Source: Rhizaria sp. SCN 62-66 | Taxonomy: Eukaryota; Rhizaria, unplaced | DNA: 42,504 bases | Reading direction: 5' to 3' | Assembly: GCA_001724265.1 (NCBI GenBank) | Contig: MEDY01000265.1 | Coordinates: 1 to 42,504, forward strand | Shown: in pieces, positions 9,901 to 18,773 of the stretch | How the letters are laid out: every line of letters starts with the position of its first letter | Numbering within the stretch: the stretch's first letter is position 1 | Notes under the pieces: model-generated | The model's input: the letters and a program-made list of their open reading frames with translations, nothing else | What the model was told of the DNA's origin: nothing | Database searches by the model: none | Program-made: the position numbers and the translations under genes

Positions 9901-12622
9901 GGCTTGGACGACGACAACGCCGCCCTCGCCGCACTCGCCATCGCTCAATACTCCCAAGGTGACAATATTGCCAACAATGTTGAGGACAACGGACCCGAAT
10001 ACAGCGTCAGCCTTGGCGGCGCCGCTGTTGCCACTGGCGCTGGCGCTGACGCTGGCGGCGACAATGAGCGCGACCGCGGCTACTCTGTCTCGAGCGCCGG
10101 CTCCATGGACGGCAGCAGCAGCAACCTCGGCGGCCTCAAGACTCTGCGCGAGGCCGCGCCCTTCACGCCGCTCTGGCTTTCGTTCCGCAACATCCGCTAC
10201 ACGGTCCAGGTCAAGACTACCGACGGCTCCAACACCACAGTAGACCGCCCGCTGCTGCGCGGCGTCAACGGATACGCCGAGCCCGGCAAGCTGACCGCGC
10301 TGATGGGCGCCTCCGGCGCCGGCAAGACGACTTTGCTCGACGTGCTGGCCGGCCGCAAGAACACCGGCGTTATCGAGGGCAGCATCCAGTTCAACGGCCG
10401 CGTCCCGTCCGCCGCCGACGTTGCGTACCATACCGGCTACGTCGAGCAGTTCGACTCGCTTTTCCCCTTTGACACCGTTCGCGAGACGCTGCTTTTCGCC
10501 GCGCGCCTCCGCCTACCGAACTCGGTTTCCGAGGCCAACAAGCAGGCCATTGTCGACGAGGTCATGGACATCCTCGAGCTCACGCCGCTGCAGGACCTCA
10601 TCATCGGCAACGCTACGCTGCTCGGTCTCTCGCCCTCGCAGCTCAAGCGCGTTAACATCGGCTGCGAGCTCGTTGCCAACCCCGCCATTCTCTTCCTCGA
10701 TGAGCCCACCACGGGCCTCGACTCCCGCGCCGCGCAGACCGTCATGCGTGTCGTGCGCCGCATCGCGCGCTCCGGCCGTTCCGTCATCTGCACCATCCAC
10801 CAGCCGTCTGCCGAGCTTTTCTATCTATTCGACCGCCTTGTGCTGCTCGCCTCCGGCGGCCACCAGGTCTTCTTCGGCAGTCTTGGCGCGCGTTGCCGCA
10901 GCTTCATCCCGTACATTGAGGCGATTCCGCGCGCGTCCAAGTGCCCGCCGCGGTATAACCCGTCCTCGTGGATGCTCGAGGAGATGGGCGTCGGCCAGGC
11001 TAACGCGGCCAAGGCGCTCAACAAGAACAACAGCAACAACAATGCGGCGGATAGTGGTAACGACGACAGCGACGTTACCGGCACGGTGCTGACCGAGGCC
11101 GAGATGGCCAAGATGGGCCGGTTTGACCCCGCCAAGGTGCTCATCGAGCGCTTCGTCACGGCCTGGCGCGGCTCCAAGCAGTACTCTCGCGCCATCGCGC
11201 TGCTCGACAAGCTCGACGCGATCTCCGGCAGCAACGACGGCGCCCAGGGCAACCAGAGCCCTCTCGACGACATTGACAACAACAACGAGTCTTTCCCCAC
11301 GGTCATCAGCGGCCGCGAGCTCGCAGAGGTACGTGAAAAAAATAACACACAAAAACTCGATTTTTCTACACACGTGTACATAACGAATAATTCTTCAACA
11401 TTGCATCACACTTATCTCATCCTGTCTTTTGTTTCTTTCCCAGGCTGAGGCTGAGGCCGCTGCAGCTGCTGCCGCTGTCTCGATCACCGGCGCTGGCGTT
11501 GCCTCCGGCGCCGGTGGTGCTGGCGGCATCAACCTGGAGCCCCTCTTCAGCACGCTTATTACTGGCGTCGCGCCCTCGATCACGGCCCCCGTCGTCGACG
11601 CCACTGCCACGCACGGGCACTCTGACGCGCCCGCTGCTGGCCGTGCGCGCTCGGGCTCTAACGCGTCCGTCGCGTCGCACGCGTCGAGCATGCACGCGCC
11701 GCTGCCGGCGGCCAACACTGCGGACAGCCTCGCCGCCGCGCAGGGCAAGGACGCGCCGAGCCTGGGCTACCAGTTCTGGCAGGTGCTGCGCCGCATGATT
11801 GTGGGGTATTACCGCAACCCGCCGGTGTTGGCGATGCGCGTGTTCGTTGTCACGCTGCTGTCACTCATCTTCGGTCTGATCTACTTCGACCTCACGCCCA
11901 ACAGCCAGTCGACGACTATCGCGCTTCTGTCCGTACTCTCCGTGTCCACGCTCTTCGGCGCCGTCAATCACGCCGGCTCCTCCACGCCCAACCTGATGTT
12001 GAACCGCGTGGTGCTGTACCGCGAGCAGGCCTCGCAGATGTACTCGGCCTGGATGTGGGGGCTCGCCGGCTTCATGACCGAGGCGTTCTATGCAATTTTT
12101 ACCGCATTCCTCGTCCAGATCCCGACCTACTTCATGGCCGGGCTCGACCCCGCACCCGCGGTCTTTTTCCGCCACTACTTCGCCGTTTACGTCATCATTC
12201 TCTGCTATCTCTCGCTCTCAACGCTGCTCTCCTCGGCTACACCCAACATGGCAGTTGCTGGCGTCGGACAAGGTATTTTCTTTGGACTTTTGAATACTTT
12301 TAGCGGGATTGCAAACCCGTTGCCATCAATTCCTCGTGGTTGGGTATGGTTTTTCCGCATGCTGCCTTCGTCGCACGCATCTGAGGCGCTCGTTATGTCC
12401 CAGGTCGGCACGTGCACGCCGCTGCCCAACTGCGGGCCGCTCATCACCGTGGTGAAGGGGACACAGACCGTCCAGGTGCATCTCGCGGCGTTTGTGTCAG
12501 ATTACCTCGGTTTCGTCTTCGGCAGCTGGGGACACGCGATTGGGTGGATGTTTTTGTGGATTGTGGTGCTGCAGACGCTCGGGCTCATCGCCATCACCAA
12601 GCTCAACTTCTCCTCGCGGTAA
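6906..12622 (+). CDS. Full-size ABCG (PDR-type) ABC transporter
   Basis: Three exons (6906-9661, 9822-11328, 11444-12622) with introns of 160 and 115 bp (donors GTACGC and GTACGT; phases 2 and 0), giving 1813 residues in the reverse order NBD-TMD-NBD-TMD. NBD1: Walker A APPGQGKSS (202-210), signature VSGGQ (330-334), Walker B FLDE (352-355) and a Gln-Gln-Pro switch. TMD1 spans about residues 646-912. NBD2: Walker A GASGAGKTT (1081-1089), degenerate signature LSPSQ (1188-1192), Walker B FLDE (1210-1213) and switch TIHQP. TMD2 spans about 1530-1805. Typical PDR pumps have about 1400-1500 residues; the excess is low-complexity sequence at the N-terminus, after NBD1 (Ala and Asp runs) and in both linkers. 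These plasma-membrane exporters move lipids and hydrophobic drugs in other organisms; the substrate here cannot be told. The ATG at 6906 is the first in frame. Stop is TAA. Confidence 0.95.
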
Positions 12623-15052
12623 ACCAAGCACATGTGCACACGCCTCATTATTGTTTGATAGTTTAAATGTGTTTGTGGCATGTAACGCTAAATGTGTACT
12701 CAAATTCATTGTAAGTGACATTTATACTCGCAAATTAGTGGATATACTATACTTATAACATCTAACGAACTTCAAGCTCGAGTCCTTGAGAGGGACCTGA
12801 GTGACAGTCAAAGTCCCGACTACTGAGGATCTTGAAAATGATGAATTAAAATGCATGTTTTTGCTGTTGTGTTTCTTGGCACAAGTATCACAATATGTTT
12901 CCCGTTTTCTTTGTTCAGAATGAATATGCGTTGCCAATCATTCGTATTCCACCTAACGCCCTTAGACTCAACTCAAAAGGCCGTCCTTCACAGCTCAACT
13001 TTCGATTCGTAGGAGTTATTATCTCGCTAAACTGCACCCGATATACTTGTCATGTTCCAGTTTTACTTGTTTTGTAAATTGCCTCTTTTTTTCTGTGATT
13101 CCTAAGGTGCTGTTTTCAAAAGACGAAATTTGTAGATCTGATTTTGTTGTTTGTTTTACGAGTTTACTTTTGGTTACAGTAGCAACAACATTGCTGTCTA
13201 ACTTAGTCTCATCAATCACAATTTCAACTGTGTATGTGTGCCTTCTTTTGATCTTTGTTTTGCCATCAATGTAACTTTTTTCTTTTTACATGTATATTAT
13301 GTAGGTACATGTACATGTACATGTACACTGTAAGCTTCTGTTTAAATCCATGGCATCCCACGAGTACACGCCTTTGTGTCGTACATTGTGAACTATGGCC
13401 TCGTCTCTACTCATTGAGTTCATCCTTTTTTATTTTCTTCTCGCTTCTTTGCGTTTTACCAGCCTTCTTCATTTTCAATCGTAATATCAGAAATATTAAT
13501 TACTCCAATCTAATACAATATCACTTGGAAACTTGGAAATCGCCACGCGCTCTGGCCGTGTTTCTACACGTGGGCAGTTGTGGTCACCGCGAAGATTGCG
13601 TGTGGATATGAATATATGAGAACAGTATGATAGACAATGTGTGTGAGGGTTGACATATGAAGTCACTAAGTTTTTATTTGGGGGTTTGAAAAGTATGAAT
13701 TGAGAAAAAGTGTAAATAGCATGAATGATGAAATTTTACCCAAGTGAGTCATAGTCCGCTTCTACCCTATACTACTACTCCAGCTTGGTCAACAAATTAT
13801 TACAAATGAAATAAACAATTGTCACAACTTTTGATTCTGGGGTGCGTGTTTGGCGCTAAGCGGTACCACTTTTCGTTATCGTCCACAAACTGTCTTGCAG
13901 CTTTGCAAGGCTGTTTTCGTGATTTGATACTCATGCGTTATGGTTACCTGACTGAAGGTCTCTGCTGGCTTGTCATCGTCCGGCTCCAAACACAACACAT
14001 GTTTTGTCTTACCATGAGAACTGCAGTGGGATTGTTGGCGACGACGAGAGTGAATACGGCAATTCTCTGGCCACCATCGCGTCAGCGCCGGACATGACAA
14101 CGGCAATGCTGGTCATCTCAGCGGCATCAACGGTCAGCGATTCAGTCGTCATGTTATCCAGGACAGTGACGACGACGACGACGGCCCCAGCACTATTTGA
14201 CCGCAGCAGCGCAGCGTCAGTGGCACTTCTCGCCAATTTCCAACTGTTTTTAGTGCTGGGCAAGATGCAGTACTAGTACGGACGAATAGAATGAAAAACA
14301 TTTATATGATCATGTGTATTGTTTCAATATACTATACTAAAACACAAAACAATTAATAATATATCTACTGAGAATAAGAAATCGATAAGAGTGGCGCATC
14401 AAGTAAATAAAGCAATAATGTGTGTCATTGTACTAAGCTCTGAGGCGTCCACTCTCTTCCTGAAATGTGTTTGTTTGTTTTCTTTTCGCTTTCATTTTGA
14501 TCCTCCTTTTTCTCAACAACAACATCGCCGCTTCAGAACACTCCAACACCAAACGAATGTAAGCTACAATGACGGCAAAACAGTGCGCATGTCTCTAATA
14601 CGCACCGCACTGCAGCAGAAACGAGGCTGCTGCAAGCTACATCGTAGTCGCAGGCCCCGTGTGAGTCTCGGCATCGAAGTGTCCCTCGCCTAACTAACTA
14701 AGTACGTCATGTGTAAGGGCTTAACGAACAGCAGGAACGATGGAATCATAACAGCAACAAGAAAGCACGCAGCTCGTGATGCTGCCAGTGTCTGTCATCA
14801 TCATATCACCATAATCGTCTTCGTCATCATCGAAGGCGCTCCTACTTATTCGAAGTCAAGTCATCATCATCATTTCCTTCCTCCATCTCCTTAAATCCTC
14901 TTTTTTTGTCGAACTAAACACAACCACGTGCTCGTGTTGCGTTCGTGATCTCATCATAGCTTTGCTTGCATTGTTGCATGCTTGCTCGCCTACTTATTTG
15001 TCGGATCTACAGTTATCGAGATGGCAAGTCTGCCGCGCAGCGCCACGGGCGC
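12623..15052. other. Long gene-poor convergent region
   Basis: 2.4 kb between the stop codons of ABCG (+) and the eIF4E-like gene (-). Mostly AT-rich. It contains a palindromic hexamer repeat at 13305-13326 and a GC-richer island at about 13,960-14,270 with overlapping open frames of 80-90 codons on both strands, none with a recognisable domain. Around 14,780-14,880 there are ATC/TCA-rich triplets. No tRNA, rRNA or snRNA could be recognised. Confidence 0.5.
13305..13326. repeat. Palindromic GTACAT tandem repeat
   Basis: The hexamer GTACAT is repeated about 3.7 times without interruption. The whole 22-base tract is its own reverse complement. It lies in AT-rich intergenic DNA. Confidence 0.85.
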
Positions 15053-15913
15053 TTACTTGCGGTTGAAGCTGAACATGACGGGGGGGTCGGTGTTGAAAGT
15101 CTTGGTCTTGGTGGCCTCTGCGTAGTGCTCCACCGCCTTATGGTGCGCGACGTAGAAGCAGGGCATCGCGCTGATGCCTGCCTTGTCCTTCATCAGCGCC
15201 ACCCACGCCTCGCCCAGCTTCTGCGCCTTCTCCGCGTCGCGGTTCCAGATGCAAATCTTGTACGTGGTGCCCGCACTGGCCGAGCCGGCGCCGCCTTTGT
15301 TGCCGTAGACTTCGCGCGGGGGACGGCACTGCAGCCACACGCCCGCGATGTCGTCGGCGTCGCCGAGCGTGCCGCCGATGACGGCCAGCACCGTCTGCTC
15401 CCAGGCCGCGTCGACCTCCTTGCGGTGCGCGCAGCTGGGGTCGAACTCGGCCAGCCACTCGCCGCCCTGCTTGTTAAACTCGTGCTCCCACTCGGGCTTC
15501 GCCTCGGAGCGCAGGAAGATCACGTTGGCCTTGTGCGCAATCGCAGTGGGCTTCAGCAGCGAGTTGTAGATGGACCAGAAATCCTCGACGGTGTTGAAGC
15601 TGTACACGAGCGTGTTCTGTGCGACCTGCTTCTTCTTGTTGTTGTTGGCGGTTGCGGGCACATTGCACAGGCCCCAGAGGTCCCACTGGTTCAGGAGGCC
15701 GTGCTTGGTGACCTCGATCGTCATCACGGCGGCCGAGTCGGCCGAGGCCGAGCCCGCAGCGCCGGAGCCGTCGCCGGAGGCCGACGCGGCGGGGCGCGCG
15801 CGACGGGACTTTTGCGGGGCGAGGCTGATGGCGTCAGCCTCGGCGGCGGGGGCGGCGGCGGCGGCCACAGCGGCGGCGGCGGCAGCGGAAGCGTCGGCGT
15901 CTGCGGAAGACAT
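15053..15913 (-). CDS. EIF4E: eIF4E-like mRNA cap-binding protein
   Basis: Single exon, 286 residues. The ATG at 15913 (MSSADAD...) was chosen because the upstream in-frame ATG at 16096 would add a stretch that looks like a pyrimidine-rich leader. Residues 1-62 are an Ala/Ser-rich tail. The eIF4E fold starts at HGLLNQWDLW (71-80), close to the HPL-x-x-x-W-x-LW family start. NTVEDFW (107-113) matches the conserved DTVEDFW. W142-E143 in KPEWEHEFNKQGG correspond to the cap-binding Trp102-Glu103 of human eIF4E, and W223 in ICIWN to Trp166. The interval that normally holds the second stacking Trp (human Trp56) is the Asn/Lys-rich stretch at about 90-100 and has no aromatic residue. It should bind mRNA 5' caps in translation initiation or repression, with altered affinity (inference). 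Stop is TAA. Confidence 0.88.
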   Translation of the reverse strand: MSSADADASAAAAAAVAAAAAPAAEADAISLAPQKSRRARPAASASGDGSGAAGSASADSAAVMTIEVTKHGLLNQWDLWGLCNVPATANNNKKKQVAQNTLVYSFNTVEDFWSIYNSLLKPTAIAHKANVIFLRSEAKPEWEHEFNKQGGEWLAEFDPSCAHRKEVDAAWEQTVLAVIGGTLGDADDIAGVWLQCRPPREVYGNKGGAGSASAGTTYKICIWNRDAEKAQKLGEAWVALMKDKAGISAMPCFYVAHHKAVEHYAEATKTKTFNTDPPVMFSFNRK

Positions 15914-16765
15914 CGAACACACTGGGAATAGATGGTGAGCGACAGGGCAGACGCGGGAACGAGAGAATGGAAGAATTGAAAGAGCGAGAGAGCGAAGAAG
16001 GTGTGGTGGTAAGCAATGAGTTAAGTCGAGGTCAAGGCCGAACAGGGCACGGGTAATAACAGAATATGAGGGGCTGAAAGGTTCAAACAAAGCCAATGGG
16101 GAGTAAAATCTATAAATGGCGCCATAGGTAGCAATAAAGTGTTGCCAGATGAGAGCTTGATGGTGCCAGACACGAAAGGCGGGTATGGTGAAGATGTTGG
16201 ACCAGAGTGGCTGGACTGGGTCGTAAAGATACGTCCAAAGATGTCATTGTTGAGCCCTGTCAAAATCACATATGAATCAATAGTAGCTGCGCACATGGAA
16301 AGTCTAAACCGCTGGCCCATATTCATATCACGCGGCCACACACCGAGAATATCAAACTCAAAATCACCCTGCGAAGCTTGAGTCAAACTCACAACTCTTC
16401 TCCCTCTCGCTTAGACTGTGGCTGCCCACGGTCACTGGCCATTTTTGAGTCCAGGCCAGCCAGTCACGAGCGAAAAGATATGACAAGAAATGAAAAGTCA
16501 CGCGTTATGACGAGGAATATGGAGTAATTTGAAGGTTTTTATTCCCAAGAAAACGCTTGGACGGATCGCACAAGTCTGAAAAAACGTTCAAACCGTGCGT
16601 CCGGAATAATATAGGCAGACAAAACGAAAAAGAGAGGGAGAAGCTGAGAGTGCCTTCCAAGCCTCTCCCAGCAGCGGCTGCGCGCGGGGGACGCGCAGCG
16701 TGTGTTTAATAGGTGGCGATGACGATGTTGGCGATGGTGTGTGTCAAGCAATGAGGGAGGACAAC
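15914..16765. other. Intergenic region upstream of the eIF4E-like gene
   Basis: About 850 bp between the eIF4E start and the stop of the next leftward gene. The part next to the eIF4E ATG (15914-16010) is pyrimidine-rich on the coding strand, as expected for a leader. Open frames at 16139-16381 (+) and 16021-16392 (-) overlap each other and show no known domain. Confidence 0.5.
16538..16543 (-). terminator. AATAAA signal downstream of the 202-residue orphan gene
   Basis: TTTATT on the + strand, read as AATAAA on the minus strand about 225 bases after the TAA at 16766. This is a possible poly(A) signal. Confidence 0.35.
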
Positions 16766-17839
16766 TTAGTTGGCGGCCTTCTTGTTCTTGGCGTCGACCT
16801 CAGCGAGGACGGCGTTGAGGCGGACGGCCTCGCGGGCGGCGATCTGGTTCATGACGGAGTTCTTGATGTTGAGGAACTCGGTGAAAGACACGACAGAAAG
16901 CTTGCCGGTCTCCTTGCCAGCTGCCTTGCCGGAGTAGGTGGCGGAGAAGGGGGCGTCTATAATAGTGCAACCGCAGGACAGGAAGATAAGAAAGAAGCGA
17001 TGAGCAATGGATCTGCAAGTTGCAAAGCGGGGAGAGCATACACAGATAGACTGCGCGGTTACGAGTGCAGCGTGAGCGTACCCTTGTCGCCGAAGGTGAT
17101 CTCGGTCTCGACCTTCTCGCCGTCGGCGAAGGCCTCGGAGAGCTTGAGGGCGGTGAACTTGAAGTTGGCACCAGTGAGCTTGGCGGAAGCCGAGGTGTAG
17201 GGGTCCTCGACGGAGATGGACTTGACCTTGGCAGCGCCGTCCTTGCCAACGAGCAGGGCGATGTTCTGTGGAGAGCGACGCGAGTGGTACGAGAGCGAGA
17301 GAAGGTGCAGCGCAGAGCAGAAAGTAGAACAGAAAGAGTGAGCGACAACGATGATGATATGTCGGGCGAGGGGGATAGGGCAACGACAAGGGATCATTGG
17401 GGAGACAGAATAAGACGTACGGTGTTGTCGGCGGGGGTGGTCTCGGAAGCACCAGTGTAGGACTGGATGGAGACGGTGGAGACGCCGGGAACGACGGTGA
17501 TCTCGCGGGCAACGGCAACCTCGGCCTTCTTGCCACCGATCTCACGCACGGCCTTGCCAGCGAGGTAGACAGTCTGTTTGAAAGCAAAAAACGGAACGCG
17601 AATCAAGACCAATAGCCGTAGGAGCAAATGTGAGCATAAATCACGAGCGGATCCTATATATATATTAACGCCACATTTGTGCACCCGCGTGGGCAGCCAG
17701 TAGAAGCATGAGAAGCGAAGGCAGTGGCGAGGCAAGCGGTGTTGAGAGAGGAACGTACCTGGTCAGCACCCGAGAAGCAGGAGAAGAGACGGCGGCCGGC
17801 AGAAACAGCCTTGGTGGACTTCGAAATGGCAGCGAGCAT
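16766..17839 (-). CDS. Orphan 202-residue protein with mitochondrial-type leader
   Basis: Four exons (17759-17839, 17421-17573, 17082-17265, 16766-16956) with introns of 185, 155 and 125 bp (donors GTACGT, GTACGT, GTACGC; phases 0, 0, 1), giving 202 residues. Exon 1 encodes MLAAISKSTKAVSAGRRLFS..., an amphipathic leader with Lys/Arg, Ser and Ala and no acidic residues until position 26, typical of mitochondrial import signals. The rest is unusually free of low-complexity runs: a probably beta-rich body (about 28-160) and a C-terminal helix (about 165-202) ending in Lys/Ala/Asn. Codon choice is strongly biased to C- or G-ending codons, which suggests high expression. I do not recognise the family. 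An abundant mitochondrial matrix or inner-membrane complex subunit is a guess from leader and codon bias only. Stop is TAA. Confidence 0.75.
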
Positions 17840-18467
17840 TGTAAACTAGACACTCACAAATCTGAGAGACAACTTCCGCAGAACAGGAGACACGGAAATC
17901 AATCCCGCCCTTTGGCCGGGCCAAACTTTCGAGGGCAAAAAAAATACATATCGTTTTTCGGAACCACGTCTTGCCCACCACCCAGCCAGCCAGCCATCAA
18001 CATCGCTTCCGGCGGTGAGCATTATAATTAGACTCTATCGCAAAGAAAGTTCAGTTTACGTAGTGAAAGTTTGTAGTTAACGTATTTGGTTAAGATTACA
18101 TAGCATAGACGTTTTAAATGGTGGTTTCCTGAAACTGAATTTTGAAAAACTCCTGGAAGCGCGATGAGGAGGAGGATTTACAGAGCGATTGGCGATTGAC
18201 AATACATGAGACGAATGAATAATAAGTGTATATACTGGATAGAGATAAAAGGTGTTGTAAACATTAATTGTAGAACAGGCGAACAGTCTAACTTGCTCTA
18301 CACATGATCTCAGCATCAACAGTAGCCTGTAAAGCTTCCTCTGTTGTGTTGTTGTTAAATGGACTTTGCGGGTGCTTCTGACTAAAATATCAAAAAGGTG
18401 TAACACGTAATTGCAAATACTATAAGCAATACACTGCTCGCGTGCTATAAACAGCAGCTGGTACAGA
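17840..18467. other. Intergenic region between orphan gene and CFAP43
   Basis: About 630 bp, AT-rich. It must hold the promoter of the 202-residue gene (right next to 17839) and the 3' end of CFAP43. GC content drops abruptly just below 18470, where the open frame downstream of the CFAP43 TAG also ends. No other gene seen. Confidence 0.55.
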
Positions 18468-18773
18468 TTAATTGCTGCCCGCGTTGTCACTGGAGCCGCT
18501 GTTCGCACGGTTGTGCGCCACGCCCACGAGCCCCTGCCCCAGCGCAACCTCGCTGGCGTTGGCGTTGAGCCCGTGGCTGCCGTTGCCGCTGGCGCCGCCA
18601 GAGGTGGGGATATACGGGGTCGAGACGGAGCTACTTAGCGGGTGACTGTGGGCACCAACAGCGCCCGGCTTGGCAACCTGGAACGACCGCTGCTTTGCAC
18701 CACCATCAGTGTTGGCGATGCTGGGGACCGTGGAGCCAGGCACAACAGCTCCAGGCGGCCGCGGCTGCTGCTG
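18468..18773 (-). other. In-frame open extension beyond the CFAP43 TAG
   Basis: Starting right after the TAG at 18774-18776 the same reading frame stays open for 101 codons to a TAA at 18468-18470. It begins with CAG CAG CAG, continuing the glutamine run before the TAG, and has the same Ser/Gly/Ala/Asn-rich composition and high GC as the upstream coding sequence. It could be the true C-terminus (TAG read through, recoded, or a C-to-T variant of CAG) or a recently lost one. Confidence 0.55.

Noticed and set aside
12780-12860. C-box-like ATGATGA and CTGA motifs (12835, 13723, 36890) as snoRNA candidates
   Set aside because: C and D boxes are in the wrong order or missing partners, with no terminal stem.
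15914-16096. Upstream in-frame ATG at 16096 as the start of the eIF4E-like protein
   Set aside because: The added 61 residues come from a pyrimidine-rich leader and do not resemble an eIF4E N-terminus; MSSADAD at 15913 fits the coding composition better.
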